In this document: positions 1 through 8,718 of the stretch, piece after piece
Numbering within the stretch: position 1 is the first letter of the stretch
Layout: each line of letters starts with the position of its first letter
NCBI GenBank assembly: GCA_002359975.1
Contig: DENG01000064.1
Location: 21,337-44,409 of the forward strand
DNA from: Polynucleobacter sp. UBA2650
GTDB taxonomy: Bacteria; Pseudomonadota; Gammaproteobacteria; Burkholderiales; Burkholderiaceae
Reading direction: 5' to 3'
DNA length: 23,073 bases
Notes under the pieces: model-generated
Seen by the model: only the letters and a program-made list of their open reading frames with translations
Database searches by the model: none
What the model was told of the DNA's origin: nothing
Translations under genes and position numbers: made by a program

Positions 1-1250
1 CCCATCTTGAACACGACTTTCGCTGTTGGCTTCTCACCGGTCTCAGAATGTTGGTTTAAGGATACAAAACTAAAGTACTCACCCTGGTCGGTTATGGATG
101 AATCTGACATCAAAGAGGTAATGTCTTCATCAAAGATCTCTGCTTTTTGATCAGCCAATGCCTTAAAGCGTGCGAAGGCATCGTTAAGCTCACTCTCGGA
201 GTCCAAGACAATGCCTAACTCCTGAATACGTTGCTTAAAGGCATTCCGCCCAGATAACTTACCAAGTACGATCCGATTGGTTGCCCAACCCACATCCTCG
301 GCACGCATAATCTCGTAGGTATCCCGTGCTTTCAAAACACCATCTTGATGAATCCCAGAGGCATGAGCAAATGCGTTCGCACCGACAACTGCTTTATTAG
401 GCTGCACTACAAAACCAGTAATTTGTGAAACCAATTTAGATGCCGGCACAATTTGTTTCGTATCAATGCCTAACTCTAATTTAAAGAAATCCTTGCGGGT
501 ACGAACTGCCATCACAATTTCTTCCAAAGAGGTATTGCCAGCACGCTCGCCAAGACCATTGATAGTGCACTCCACTTGACGGGCACCCCCAATATGAACT
601 CCTGCCAAGGAATTCGCTACCCCCATACCTAAATCATTATGGCAATGCACAGACCAAATCGCCTTATCTGAGTTTGGTATCCGCGTACGCAAAGTTTTGA
701 TGAACTCGCCATACAACTCAGGAACTGCATAGCCCACGGTATCAGGAACATTGATGGTCGTTGCACCCTCAGCGATTACTGACTCCAAAACTCGGCATAA
801 GAAATCCATATCTGAGCGATAGCCGTCTTCGGGAGAAAACTCGATATCACCTGCCAAATTTCTAGCAAAACGAATTGATTTCTTCGCCTGCTCGAATACC
901 TGATCAGGGGTCATTCGTAATTTCTTTTCCATATGTAAGGCACTGGTTGCCAGAAACACATGAATCCGTTTAGCTTGAGCAGGCTTTAGGGCATCGGCTG
1001 CGCGCGTGATATCAGCCTCATTAGCTCGAGCTAAGGAGCAAACAATAGAGTCTTTCACAGCGGCGGCAACTGCGCTAATAGCTGCAAAGTCACCTTCGGA
1101 ACTCGCTGCAAAACCAGCTTCAATCACATCCACGCGCAAGCGCTCAAGCTGACGTGCAATCCGCACTTTTTCGTCACGAGTCATGGATGCACCGGGTGAT
1201 TGCTCACCATCTCGCAAGGTGGTATCAAAAATAATTAATTTGTCGCCCAT
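1..1250 (-). CDS. leuA: 2-isopropylmalate synthase, 3' end cut by window edge
   Basis: This enzyme catalyses the first committed step of leucine synthesis, condensing acetyl-CoA with 2-oxoisovalerate. About 416 residues are present and the frame is still open at base 3. The family is usually somewhat over 500 residues, so the C-terminal LeuA allosteric (leucine-binding) domain is mostly outside the window. The protein opens with the DRE-TIM metallolyase signature ([15 protein letters not shown], about 7-20). The metal-binding HxH lies in [11 protein letters not shown] (His202 and His204), and a GERAGN motif follows. The start is the ATG at 1250, preceded by AGAGGA at good spacing. The gene lies downstream of pssA on the same strand, behind a leucine-rich leader ORF and an intrinsic terminator, so it is probably controlled by leucine attenuation. 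The family assignment is certain. Confidence 0.97.
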   Translation of the reverse strand, partial: MGDKLIIFDTTLRDGEQSPGASMTRDEKVRIARQLERLRVDVIEAGFAASSEGDFAAISAVAAAVKDSIVCSLARANEADITRAADALKPAQAKRIHVFLATSALHMEKKLRMTPDQVFEQAKKSIRFARNLAGDIEFSPEDGYRSDMDFLCRVLESVIAEGATTINVPDTVGYAVPELYGEFIKTLRTRIPNSDKAIWSVHCHNDLGMGVANSLAGVHIGGARQVECTINGLGERAGNTSLEEIVMAVRTRKDFFKLELGIDTKQIVPASKLVSQITGFVVQPNKAVVGANAFAHASGIHQDGVLKARDTYEIMRAEDVGWATNRIVLGKLSGRNAFKQRIQELGIVLDSESELNDAFARFKALADQKAEIFDEDITSLMSDSSITDQGEYFSFVSLNQHSETGEKPTAKVVFKM

Positions 1251-1280
1251 AGTATTTCCTCTTTAACTGCACAGTTCCAT

Positions 1281-1309
1281 AAACAAAAACCCCAGCTGTT
1301 TGGCTGGGG
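1281..1309 (-). terminator. leuA attenuator (intrinsic terminator hairpin)
   Basis: On the minus strand a perfect 7-bp GC-rich stem (CCCCAGC, 1309-1303, with GCTGGGG, 1296-1290) closes a 6-nt loop. TTTTTGTTT follows immediately (1289-1281). This is a complete Rho-independent terminator. It lies after the leucine leader ORF and before the leuA start at 1250, so it would end transcription before leuA unless an alternative fold prevents it. Confidence 0.9.
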
Positions 1310-1367
1310 CTGGTTGGTTAGCTAGTAACTACGAATTCATTTTGCTAAGCGCGACCCGCCCCGAGCC
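1302..1367 (-). promoter_or_regulatory. Predicted antiterminator pairing in the leuA leader RNA
   Basis: RNA from 1367-1354 (GGCUCGGGGCGGGU, inside the 3' half of the leader ORF) can pair with RNA from 1314-1302 (ACCAGCCCCAGCC). The helix has about 12 base pairs, one bulged C and one G-A mismatch. The second segment contains the whole 5' arm of the terminator (1309-1303), so the two structures exclude each other. The first segment begins about five codons after the six-Leu run. A ribosome stalled on those Leu codons would leave it free, while one reaching the stop codon would mask it. The pairing is seen in the sequence; the mechanism is inferred from known amino acid attenuators. Confidence 0.8.
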
Positions 1368-1419
1368 TAAGGCCCAGTGCCAGTAGAAGTAGTAAAAGCG
1401 CGCTTGGTTTCAATAACAT
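1345..1419 (-). CDS. leuL: Leucine-rich leader peptide of leuA (attenuation peptide)
   Basis: A 24-residue ORF, MLLKPSALLLLLLALGLRLGAGRA, lies between pssA and leuA. Eleven of its 24 residues are Leu, including six in a row at residues 8-13, encoded by CTT, TTA, CTA, CTT, CTA and CTG. This is the composition expected of a leucine-sensing leader peptide, like enterobacterial leuL in logic though not demonstrably homologous. The peptide is probably not functional as a protein; its translation would report charged tRNA-Leu. It stops at TAG (1347-1345), 35 nt before the terminator stem, and overlaps one arm of the predicted antiterminator. No Shine-Dalgarno is visible. A -10-like TATAGT sits 6 nt before the ATG, so translation may be leaderless. 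The gene symbol is given by analogy. Confidence 0.85.
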   Translation of the reverse strand: MLLKPSALLLLLLALGLRLGAGRA

Positions 1420-1425
1420 GACTTA

Positions 1426-1454
1426 ACTATACCGCATTTAATCTGATTTGTGGA
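1426..1454 (-). promoter_or_regulatory. Candidate promoter for the leu leader and leuA
   Basis: On the minus strand, TCCACA (1454-1449, 4 of 6 to TTGACA) is followed after exactly 17 nt by TATAGT (1431-1426, 5 of 6 to TATAAT). The predicted start point falls at or next to the ATG of the leader ORF (1419). The -35 overlaps the 3' end of pssA. A separate leuA promoter, in addition to read-through from pssA, is therefore plausible. Confidence 0.5.
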
Positions 1455-2313
1455 TGGCTGTGGTTTCCCCACCAATTCGACGTCCTGTTGCCCTCTCCCA
1501 AAGCCACAGCACGTAACCCGATAAGGCGTACACCACGAATACACCAAATAAGGTGAGGGGTGGATTTGTAGATATCAGGACAAAGCCTAGAATCACTAAC
1601 ACCATAACCCAAAAAGGGACGCGGTAGCGAACATCCAAAGCCTTACCGCTATAGAAACGTGCATTCGATACCATCGTGAGTCCCGCATAGATGGTGATGA
1701 AAAAGGTCACGATCGGAATTGCTGAATCCTTAACCGGAATCTTATTGTCATCGGCCAACCAAATAAAACCGGCAATTAAAGCAGCGGCAGCCGGGCTGGG
1801 AAGGCCCTGAAAAAATTTCTTATCGACCACACCAATGTTGGCATTAAAACGGGCTAGGCGTAAAGCAGCTCCAGCACAATACGTAAAGGCAGCCAACCAG
1901 CCCCACTTACCAAGATCTTTTAAGACCCACTCATACGCCACCAAGGCGGGGGCTACTCCAAAAGAAACCATATCAGCTAATGAGTCGTATTGCTCACCAA
2001 AGGCACTTTGCGTATTGGTCATGCGGGCAATGCGTCCATCCATACCGTCTAAGACCAAGGAAGCAAAAATAGCAATGGCTGCGACCTCAAAACGATGGTT
2101 CATGGCGTTTACGATTGCAAAGAACCCACAGAATAGTGCCGCCGTCGTAAATGCATTAGGCAATAAATAAATACTTTTACTGCGCGGTCTTGCAGGCAAG
2201 GAGATGGGATCCTCATCAAGCGACTCGTCATTACCGTCCCAATCATCGCGTCGTACGTTTCTACTCCTTAAAAAACGGAGACGATCTTGACGAAATTTAC
2301 GGCGTGGCAACAT
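1438..2313 (-). CDS. pssA: CDP-diacylglycerol--serine O-phosphatidyltransferase (phosphatidylserine synthase)
   Basis: This integral membrane enzyme makes phosphatidylserine from CDP-diacylglycerol and serine, the substrate for the psd product encoded just upstream. The complete CDP-alcohol phosphotransferase signature D-x2-DG-x2-AR-x8-G-x3-D-x3-D is visible (Asp89 to Asp114, counting from the ATG). Several hydrophobic segments follow. The first ~45 residues are highly charged (Arg- and Asp-rich) and precede the first membrane segment. The start is ambiguous: TTG at 2316 is directly followed by ATG at 2313, and I chose the ATG. The psd stop (2319-2317) lies directly upstream, so the two genes are almost certainly translationally coupled. 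Confidence 0.95.
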   Translation of the reverse strand: MLPRRKFRQDRLRFLRSRNVRRDDWDGNDESLDEDPISLPARPRSKSIYLLPNAFTTAALFCGFFAIVNAMNHRFEVAAIAIFASLVLDGMDGRIARMTNTQSAFGEQYDSLADMVSFGVAPALVAYEWVLKDLGKWGWLAAFTYCAGAALRLARFNANIGVVDKKFFQGLPSPAAAALIAGFIWLADDNKIPVKDSAIPIVTFFITIYAGLTMVSNARFYSGKALDVRYRVPFWVMVLVILGFVLISTNPPLTLFGVFVVYALSGYVLWLWERATGRRIGGETTAIHKSD

Positions 2314-2316
2314 CAA

Positions 2317-2964
2317 TTAATCCAAGCCTGGTAGGCGGGCTAAAGCAGTATTCGTTGCAAATACTTTTTCACCAACACTGACCAATGGCTCTGCCTCTAA
2401 GGGTAAATAAACATCTACCCGTGAACCAAACCGAATAAAGCCGTAACGCTCTCCCCGCTTAACTCGATCATTGACGTGGATGTAGCAAAGAATACGACGC
2501 GCTACTAAACCAGCAATTTGAACCAGGGTTACTATTTTGCCGTTCGCATCAATCACCACCGCATTGCGCTCGTTCTCAGTCGAAGCTTTATCAATACTGG
2601 CATTAAAGAACTTACCAGGAAAGTAAGTTACCTGTTTAATCAGGCCGCTCACAGCACAGCGATTGGAATGCACATTGAATACATTCATAAAAACACTAAT
2701 CTTCAACGCCTCACGATTAGCATAAGGATCGTGTGCTTTCTCAACCACTACGATCCTACCATCGGCTGGAGAGATAACCAGGTCTTTACCCAAGGGAACA
2801 ATGCGTTGCGGATCTCGAAAGAACTGGAGGGTGAAGACAAAAAATAGCCAGAGGGGCCAAGACCAAAAGAGTCCACCAATGCGATGCACGATAAATGCAA
2901 GCACCCCGATCACAACCAAATACAACCATCCCTCTTTAGCGATGATGGGGTGTGGATACATCAT
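2317..2964 (-). CDS. psd: Phosphatidylserine decarboxylase proenzyme, short type
   Basis: The enzyme converts phosphatidylserine to phosphatidylethanolamine. It is made as a proenzyme that cleaves itself at a Gly-Ser bond to create a pyruvoyl cofactor. The expected site is visible as [11 protein letters not shown] (Gly180-Ser181), leaving a short C-terminal alpha chain of about 35 residues. At 215 residues it belongs to the short class rather than the roughly 300-residue enterobacterial class. Two hydrophobic stretches near the N-terminus (about 13-27 and 33-47) should anchor it to the inner membrane. Other family blocks seen are SPADGRIV and [10 protein letters not shown]. It sits between ilvC and pssA; two adjacent ATGs (2964, 2961) could both serve as start, and no strong ribosome-binding site precedes them. 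Confidence 0.95.
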   Translation of the reverse strand: MMYPHPIIAKEGWLYLVVIGVLAFIVHRIGGLFWSWPLWLFFVFTLQFFRDPQRIVPLGKDLVISPADGRIVVVEKAHDPYANREALKISVFMNVFNVHSNRCAVSGLIKQVTYFPGKFFNASIDKASTENERNAVVIDANGKIVTLVQIAGLVARRILCYIHVNDRVKRGERYGFIRFGSRVDVYLPLEAEPLVSVGEKVFATNTALARLPGLD

Positions 2965-2986
2965 AAGTTGATCTACTTTCTCTAAA

Positions 2987-4012
<1,026 letters not shown>

Positions 4013-4038
4013 TTAAATTAAACGAAGAATAATTGAAA

Positions 4039-4530
4039 TTAAACCTTGAGAATCCGTTCACCGCGACCAATACCTGATCCACCTGAACGCACTGTCTCAA
4101 GAATGGATGCACGATCAATTGCGCTGATAAATGCATCGAGCTTACTACTCACACCAGTCAGCTCAATGGTGTAACTTTTATCGGTCACATCAATAATGCG
4201 TCCTCTAAAAATATCGGCGGTGCGCTTGAGCTCTTCTCGCTCTTTACCAACTGCACGCACTTTAATCATCATGAGCTCGCGCTCTAAATGCGCCCCCTCA
4301 GTCAAATCAAAAACCTTAACAACCTCAACCAAGCGATTTAGATGTTTTGTGATTTGTTCAATCACATCATCAGAGCCAATGGTCACAATCGTCATACGCG
4401 ATAGTGATGGATCTTCAGTAGGTGCAACGCTTAAGGTCTCAATGTTGTAACCGCGCGCTGAGAAAAGACCAACCACCCGTGATAAAGCGCCAGGTTCATT
4501 CTCCAGCAATACAGAAATAATGTGGCGCAT
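4039..4530 (-). CDS. ilvN: Acetolactate synthase small (regulatory) subunit
   Basis: This is the regulatory subunit that activates the IlvB catalytic subunit and confers valine feedback inhibition. The N-terminal ACT domain is clear (about 3-78, with SVLLENEPGALSRVVGLFSA and RGYNIETL). The second ACT-like C-terminal domain contains GRIIDVTDKSYTIELTG. The 163-residue length is normal for the long form (IlvH/IlvN). The stop of ilvB and this start share one base (TAATG at 4532-4528), so the subunits are translationally coupled, which fits a fixed stoichiometry. The name ilvH would be equally acceptable. Confidence 0.97.
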   Translation of the reverse strand: MRHIISVLLENEPGALSRVVGLFSARGYNIETLSVAPTEDPSLSRMTIVTIGSDDVIEQITKHLNRLVEVVKVFDLTEGAHLERELMMIKVRAVGKEREELKRTADIFRGRIIDVTDKSYTIELTGVSSKLDAFISAIDRASILETVRSGGSGIGRGERILKV

Positions 4531-6329
4531 TACAAATCCTCACTTCCAAGCAACATCTCACTAATGCCCTTGCCAGCTTGCACCATTGGCCAAACGTTTT
4601 CCTCTGGATCGATCTGGAAATCCATAAATACAGTTTTATCCTTAAGTTTCAGGGCCTCTTTAAGTGCTGGCTCAACATCAGCCTTGGTCTCAATCCGCAT
4701 ACCGACATGCCCATAAGCCTCCGCAAGCTTCACAAAGTCTGGTAAAGAATCCATATATGAGCTGGAATAACGTTTGCTATAGGTAAGTTCCTGCCATTGA
4801 CGAACCATACCCAAGTAACGATTATTCAAGGACACAATCTTAATTGGCGTGTTGTATTGCGTGAGCGTAGAGAGTTCTTGAATACACATTTGTATGGAAC
4901 CCTCACCCGTGATGGTGACCACCTCTTTATCAGGGAAGGCTTTCTTAATCCCCATGGCATAGGGCAAGCCAACACCCATCGTGCCAAGACCACCTGAGTT
5001 AATCCAGCGACGAGGTTCATCAAACTTATAGAACTGGGCAGCCCACATTTGGTGCTGACCTACATCGGAGCAAACATACGCATCGCCTTTGGTTAACTCC
5101 CAAAGTTTTTGAACCACATACTGCGGCTTCACAATTTGTGACTCACGATCGTACTTAAGACAATCTTTTGTTTGCCACTGTGCAATCTGATCCCACCAGG
5201 CTTTAACCTTCGCTTGATTCTTTCGGGCAGGTGCACTCCGAATCTGTGCGGACATATCTGCCAAGATCTCTTTGAGGTCGCCGACGATTGGCACATCGAC
5301 CTTGACGCGCTTAGAGATCACAGACGGATCAATATCAATATGAATAATTTTGCGTGGATGGCTTGCAAAGTGCGCTGGGTTACCAATTACACGATCATCA
5401 AAACGCGCGCCAATTGCAATCAATACATCGCAGTGCTGCATAGCCATATTGGCCTCGTAGGTACCATGCATTCCGAGCATGCCAACAAACTGCTGGTGAG
5501 TACCTGGGAATCCTCCCAAGCCCATCAATGTATTGGTGACTGGGTAGCCTAACAGCTCAGCAAACTCTTTTAATTGGGGAGCAGCTTCTGCCATGATGAT
5601 GCCGCCACCGGTATAAATGTACGGGCGTTCCGCCTCTTGCAGCAGAGAAACAGCTTTCCGAATTTGTCCGCTATGACCCTTAACCACTGGGTTGTAGGAA
5701 CGCATATTGAGAGTGTCTGGATAAACAAACGCGCCCTTAGTTGCCGATACATCCTTTGGAATATCCACTAAGACCGGGCCAGGTCGGCCAGTGCGCGCAA
5801 TATGAAATGCCTTCTTTAAGGTCAAAGCAAGATCTTTAACGTCTTTTACTAGAAAGTTATGTTTTACGATCGGACGCGTAATACCAACGGTATCCGCTTC
5901 TTGGAAAGCATCCTCACCAATAGCATAGGTTGGCACGTTGCCGGTAATGATCACCATGGGAATCGAATCGGTATATGCAGTAGCAATACCAGTAACCGCA
6001 TTGGTCACTCCAGGACCTGAGGTTACAAGTGCAACACCAACCTTACCGGTTGCACGGGCATAACCATCAGCAGCATGCACAGCAGCTTGCTCATGGCGTA
6101 CAAGAATATGTTCAAACTTATCTTGCTTGAATATCTCGTCATAAATAAAGAGAACTGCTCCGCCAGGATAGCCCCAGACGTATTCCACGCCTTCAGCATG
6201 GAGAGCATGAACCAGCATCTCTGCACCAATCATTTCTGGACCAGAGGGTGGCGTATTATTTTCTGAAATTACCCCACCTGGGGCTTGACTAGCTTTGCTA
6301 GCTAAAAATTCAGCGCTTGTTGTATTCAT
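4530..6329 (-). CDS. ilvB: Acetolactate synthase large (catalytic) subunit
   Basis: This thiamine-diphosphate, FAD and Mg enzyme forms acetolactate and acetohydroxybutyrate, the entry step to branched-chain amino acids. The catalytic Glu80 is in RHEQAAVHAADGYARATGK. The FAD-domain block GIARFDDR appears here as GARFDDRV. The ThDP/Mg motif starts at GEGSIQM (about 475) and ends at NNRYLGM (about 502). At 599 residues it is slightly long because of a low-complexity N-terminal extension of about 30 residues before MIGAEMLV. Start ATG 6329 is preceded by a purine-rich AAAGGAAAAGGAAAA. It is the first gene of the minus-strand run and diverges from the sigma-factor gene across 243 bp. Confidence 0.97.
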   Translation of the reverse strand: MNTTSAEFLASKASQAPGGVISENNTPPSGPEMIGAEMLVHALHAEGVEYVWGYPGGAVLFIYDEIFKQDKFEHILVRHEQAAVHAADGYARATGKVGVALVTSGPGVTNAVTGIATAYTDSIPMVIITGNVPTYAIGEDAFQEADTVGITRPIVKHNFLVKDVKDLALTLKKAFHIARTGRPGPVLVDIPKDVSATKGAFVYPDTLNMRSYNPVVKGHSGQIRKAVSLLQEAERPYIYTGGGIIMAEAAPQLKEFAELLGYPVTNTLMGLGGFPGTHQQFVGMLGMHGTYEANMAMQHCDVLIAIGARFDDRVIGNPAHFASHPRKIIHIDIDPSVISKRVKVDVPIVGDLKEILADMSAQIRSAPARKNQAKVKAWWDQIAQWQTKDCLKYDRESQIVKPQYVVQKLWELTKGDAYVCSDVGQHQMWAAQFYKFDEPRRWINSGGLGTMGVGLPYAMGIKKAFPDKEVVTITGEGSIQMCIQELSTLTQYNTPIKIVSLNNRYLGMVRQWQELTYSKRYSSSYMDSLPDFVKLAEAYGHVGMRIETKADVEPALKEALKLKDKTVFMDFQIDPEENVWPMVQAGKGISEMLLGSEDL

Positions 6330-6572
6330 TTTTCCTTTTCCTTTGCAATTTTCGGCAAAAAATTGTTTAGGCTGTTCTGTCCCATACTTATGGTCCGGGT
6401 TCGAACGGCACCGCCGCGCAGAAAATTAAAGCCACTTCTTGGATGGTTTCTTTGCGGTAAGCCTTATATTGTAAAGCAATAGCCTAGAATGAGCGAGCTA
6501 AGCCCTTAATTCAGATCGATTTATAAGCTAAATTGTCCCCCTTTAACCTATCCTGCAAGCCCCAGATTTAGA
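6330..6572. other. Divergent intergenic region between ilvB and the sigma-factor gene
   Basis: These 243 bp must hold promoters for both directions. On the minus strand, overlapping -10-like hexamers TACAAT and TATAAG occur about 130 nt before ilvB, without a convincing -35. This would give ilvB a long 5' untranslated region. I see no terminator hairpin with a U-tract there, so there is no attenuator of the leuA type. On the plus strand TATAAG and TAGAAT occur, also without a good -35, and no Shine-Dalgarno precedes the sigma-factor ATG. I assign no promoter with confidence. Confidence 0.5.
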
Positions 6573-7142
6573 ATGGCATCCGCCCAAGAACTGAACCTTT
6601 TCCTAGCCAGTATTGAGAAAAAGGCCTTTAAACAGGCTGTTTATGCCGTTCGGGATGATGCCAGCGCCCTAGACATTGTTCAGGATGCCATGATTAGTCT
6701 GGCTGAAAAGTATGCCGATCGCCCTGCTAGCGAACTTCCTTTGATCTTCACCCGAATTCTCCAAAATCGGATTCATGACTGGTTTAGACGCCAAAAGGTC
6801 CGCAATACCTATGAAACCTCTTTCTCCTCCCTGGGCTCTGGTCAAGATGGCGAGGATAGCTTTGACCCTCTAGAACTGCTTGAAATCAGGGATGACGCCC
6901 AAATATCCCAAGACGGGGAGGAAAAGCTCGCACAAAGTCAGTTATTGGCTATCCTAGAGGCTGAAATAACAAAATTGCCAATTCGTCAACGAGAGGCCTT
7001 CCTCATGCGTTATTGGGATGAGCTAAGTACGGCCGAAACAGCTCTCGCCATGGGGTGCAGCGAGGGAAGCGTTAAAACCCATTGTTCCCGGGCCACCCAT
7101 ACCTTGGCCGCTGCCTTAAAAGCCAAAGGAATTGTGCTGTGA
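6573..7142 (+). CDS. RNA polymerase sigma factor, sigma-70 family (ECF-like)
   Basis: A 189-residue protein with only regions 2 and 4 of sigma-70. Region 2 spans about 15-78, with core-binding DIVQDAMISLAEKYAD and a DNA-contacting part around RIHDWFRRQKVRN. An acidic linker lies at about 79-120. Region 4 is at about 127-180 and contains LPIRQREAFLMRYWDELSTAE followed by the helix-turn-helix MGCSEGSVKTHCSRA. This two-domain form is typical of ECF sigma factors. It starts a plus-strand run with a DUF3619-type membrane protein (overlapping start), a secreted DUF3106-type protein and an RDD protein, so the neighbour could be its anti-sigma partner (inference). The regulon is unknown. The ATG at 6573 has no visible ribosome-binding site. 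Confidence 0.9.
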   Translation: MASAQELNLFLASIEKKAFKQAVYAVRDDASALDIVQDAMISLAEKYADRPASELPLIFTRILQNRIHDWFRRQKVRNTYETSFSSLGSGQDGEDSFDPLELLEIRDDAQISQDGEEKLAQSQLLAILEAEITKLPIRQREAFLMRYWDELSTAETALAMGCSEGSVKTHCSRATHTLAAALKAKGIVL

Positions 7143-7615
7143 AGATGGAAACAAACAACCAAATGCATAAAGCAGACATTGAGGACCAATTTGGCAAACG
7201 CGTTGCCAAGCTCTTGGATTCACAAAGTCAACAGCTAGATAGCGCTGTTCAAGAACGGCTATTGCAATCACGAACTCTAGCAATAGGTCGTGCCAAACCA
7301 GAGTCCATTCTCGTCCTAGATCGACAAATGGCTACTGTAGGCCATCGCCTCAATGCGCCAAGGCCTCATTATCCTCTTTGGTCATTTGGCACATGGCTAA
7401 TCCCCCTCGTAGTTGTTGTGTTGGGGCTCATTGCGATTACCGAATGGCAAGAAGATATGCGGATTAAAGATATCGCTACAGTAGATATCGCCCTTCTAAC
7501 CGACGATGTTCCGCCAAACGCATTTGCAGATAACGGCTACATGGCCTATCTAAAAATGAAGACGGTTGCCAAGCCTGAGGTGGAAGAGAAAAAAGCGGAA
7601 GACGAGAAAATTTAG
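7139..7615 (+). CDS. DUF3619-type single-pass membrane protein; possible anti-sigma factor
   Basis: A 158-residue protein of unknown function that I match to the DUF3619 family from its overall pattern. It has a polar helical N-terminal part (about 1-80, with FGKRVAKLLDSQSQQLDSAV), one hydrophobic segment (LIPLVVVVLGLIAITEW, about 87-104) and a C-terminal part with DIALLTDDVPPNAFAD. It ends in a charged Lys/Glu tail. I chose GTG 7139 because AAAGGA lies 8 nt upstream and the codon overlaps the sigma-factor stop (GTGA). An in-frame ATG at 7145 is the alternative, with poorer spacing. The cytoplasmic domain, single TM, periplasmic tail and coupling to a sigma gene match the layout of membrane anti-sigma factors, but no anti-sigma sequence motif was recognised. 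Confidence 0.8.
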   Translation: MKMETNNQMHKADIEDQFGKRVAKLLDSQSQQLDSAVQERLLQSRTLAIGRAKPESILVLDRQMATVGHRLNAPRPHYPLWSFGTWLIPLVVVVLGLIAITEWQEDMRIKDIATVDIALLTDDVPPNAFADNGYMAYLKMKTVAKPEVEEKKAEDEKI

Positions 7616-7617
7616 TC

Positions 7618-8166
7618 ATGAAAAGAGCTGCGCTCTCGGCATATGTTCTGACCGTGTCTTGTCTGATTCTTCCTGCGGCTACCGCAGCCCAAGAGCCAAG
7701 CGTCAATCAAAAAACTCAAGAGAGTAGCTCGCGAAAAAAGGGAACAAAGTTAGATTGGCCAAACCTAAGTCCGTTACAACAAACTGTTCTTGCCTCACTC
7801 GAATCTGATTGGAATACCTTCAACCAAAATAGCAAAGTGAAATGGTTAAAAGTGGCAGATCGCTACCCCTCGATGTCATCTGCAGATCAAGAGCGCCTTC
7901 AAGGGCGTATGTCGGAGTGGTCAAAGCTTCCCCAAAAAGATCGGCGGATGGCACGCGATAATTACTTATCCAGCTTGCAATTTCCGCCAGAGCAAAAAAA
8001 GGCTGCTTGGGAGGCCTATCAACAATTAAGCGAAGAAGAGAAACAAAAGTTAGCCCAACAAGAACGTGCTCAGAAAAAAACAGGGGCGGTTAGCTCACCA
8101 GCGATCCAACCTCGGCCGGTACTTAACAATACCAGTGCCCCCTCATCAAACCCCACAATCAAATAA
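7618..8166 (+). CDS. DUF3106-type secreted protein
   Basis: A 182-residue protein. The N-terminus is a signal peptide: MKR, a hydrophobic core ending near LPAATAAQ, and a likely cut after about residue 24. The mature part is rich in Gln, Lys and Glu and predicted helical. It carries the repeated W-x-x-L and P-x-x-x-R pattern of DUF3106 (DWPNLSPLQQTVLASLESDW, then KWLKVADRYPSMSSADQERL, then MSEWSKLPQKDRRMARDNY). The end is low complexity, rich in Pro, Ser and Asn. The function is unknown. It starts 2 nt after the upstream stop and belongs to the sigma-factor run. Periplasmic location is inferred. A role as a periplasmic sensor for the sigma pathway is possible but untested. Confidence 0.8.
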   Translation: MKRAALSAYVLTVSCLILPAATAAQEPSVNQKTQESSSRKKGTKLDWPNLSPLQQTVLASLESDWNTFNQNSKVKWLKVADRYPSMSSADQERLQGRMSEWSKLPQKDRRMARDNYLSSLQFPPEQKKAAWEAYQQLSEEEKQKLAQQERAQKKTGAVSSPAIQPRPVLNNTSAPSSNPTIK

Positions 8167-8175
8167 ACTGAGGGG

Positions 8176-8718
8176 ATGAACCCCAGCGATCTCAAAGCAC
8201 TGCCCTCACCTCGATTTTGGCGAAGGGTTTTTTGTAATCTCTACGAGCAATTAATCCTTTTGGGGGTTCTTGCCTTCACCTTCCTGGTCCCCAATCTAAT
8301 AATTGGTATTGTCTTTGGAATAGCAATCCCAAGCTGGCTCACCTTCTTCTATCTGTATGGGGTACTTGCCCTCTACTTCACCTGGTATTGGCGCCGTAAT
8401 GGTCAAACTCTTGCGATGCAAACCTGGCGCATACAACTAATCACTGCAGATGGCTATCGCCCTGAAAAAAAACAGGCGTTCTGGCGTTATGTATACGGCT
8501 CACTCTGGTTATTGCCCTGCTTAGCAGTTCATGCCGCTTTTCCTTTGCGGGGCTGGCAAATCATCAGCCTACTCTTTGTAGTGGCTCTTTTCTTATGGCC
8601 ACTCAGTATTTATATCGATCGCAAACATCGTCAAGGCCTACCCGATCGAATGGCAGGTACAAAATTGATTGAATTACCTAGATATCCAAAAAAAGAGCAA
8701 GTGCCAACAAAGGCTTAG
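8176..8718 (+). CDS. RDD family integral membrane protein
   Basis: A 180-residue protein with about four hydrophobic helices and the RDD domain pattern. An Arg-rich start (PRFWRRVFCNLYEQLILLG) leads into the first helix, with a paired helix at SWLTFFYLYGVLALYFTWYW. Then comes the conserved loop NGQTLAMQTWRIQLITADGY, and near the end DRMAGTKLI, which is characteristic of RDD proteins. The molecular function of the family is poorly defined; some members have been linked to ion transport. It is the last gene of the sigma-factor run. GAGGGG sits only 2 nt before the ATG, which is unusually tight. Its TAG stop directly abuts the stop of the opposing gene. Confidence 0.85.
   Translation: MNPSDLKALPSPRFWRRVFCNLYEQLILLGVLAFTFLVPNLIIGIVFGIAIPSWLTFFYLYGVLALYFTWYWRRNGQTLAMQTWRIQLITADGYRPEKKQAFWRYVYGSLWLLPCLAVHAAFPLRGWQIISLLFVVALFLWPLSIYIDRKHRQGLPDRMAGTKLIELPRYPKKEQVPTKA

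Noticed and set aside
6326..6385. 19-codon minus-strand ORF (MGQNSLNNFLPKIAKEKEK) overlapping the ilvB start by ATGA
   Set aside because: It has no ribosome-binding site, its C-terminal Lys/Glu codons are just the ilvB Shine-Dalgarno region, and it is not enriched in Ile, Val or Leu codons.
6397..6406. tRNA T-loop-like GGGTTCGAAC upstream of ilvB
   Set aside because: The flanks do not form a T stem and no acceptor, D or anticodon arms are present on either strand; it is a short palindromic coincidence.
6388..6435. 15-codon GTG-initiated minus-strand ORF (MALIFCAAVPFEPGP) as an ilvB attenuation peptide
   Set aside because: It has few regulatory codons, a GTG start without a ribosome-binding site, and no downstream terminator hairpin with U-tract, in clear contrast to the leuA leader.
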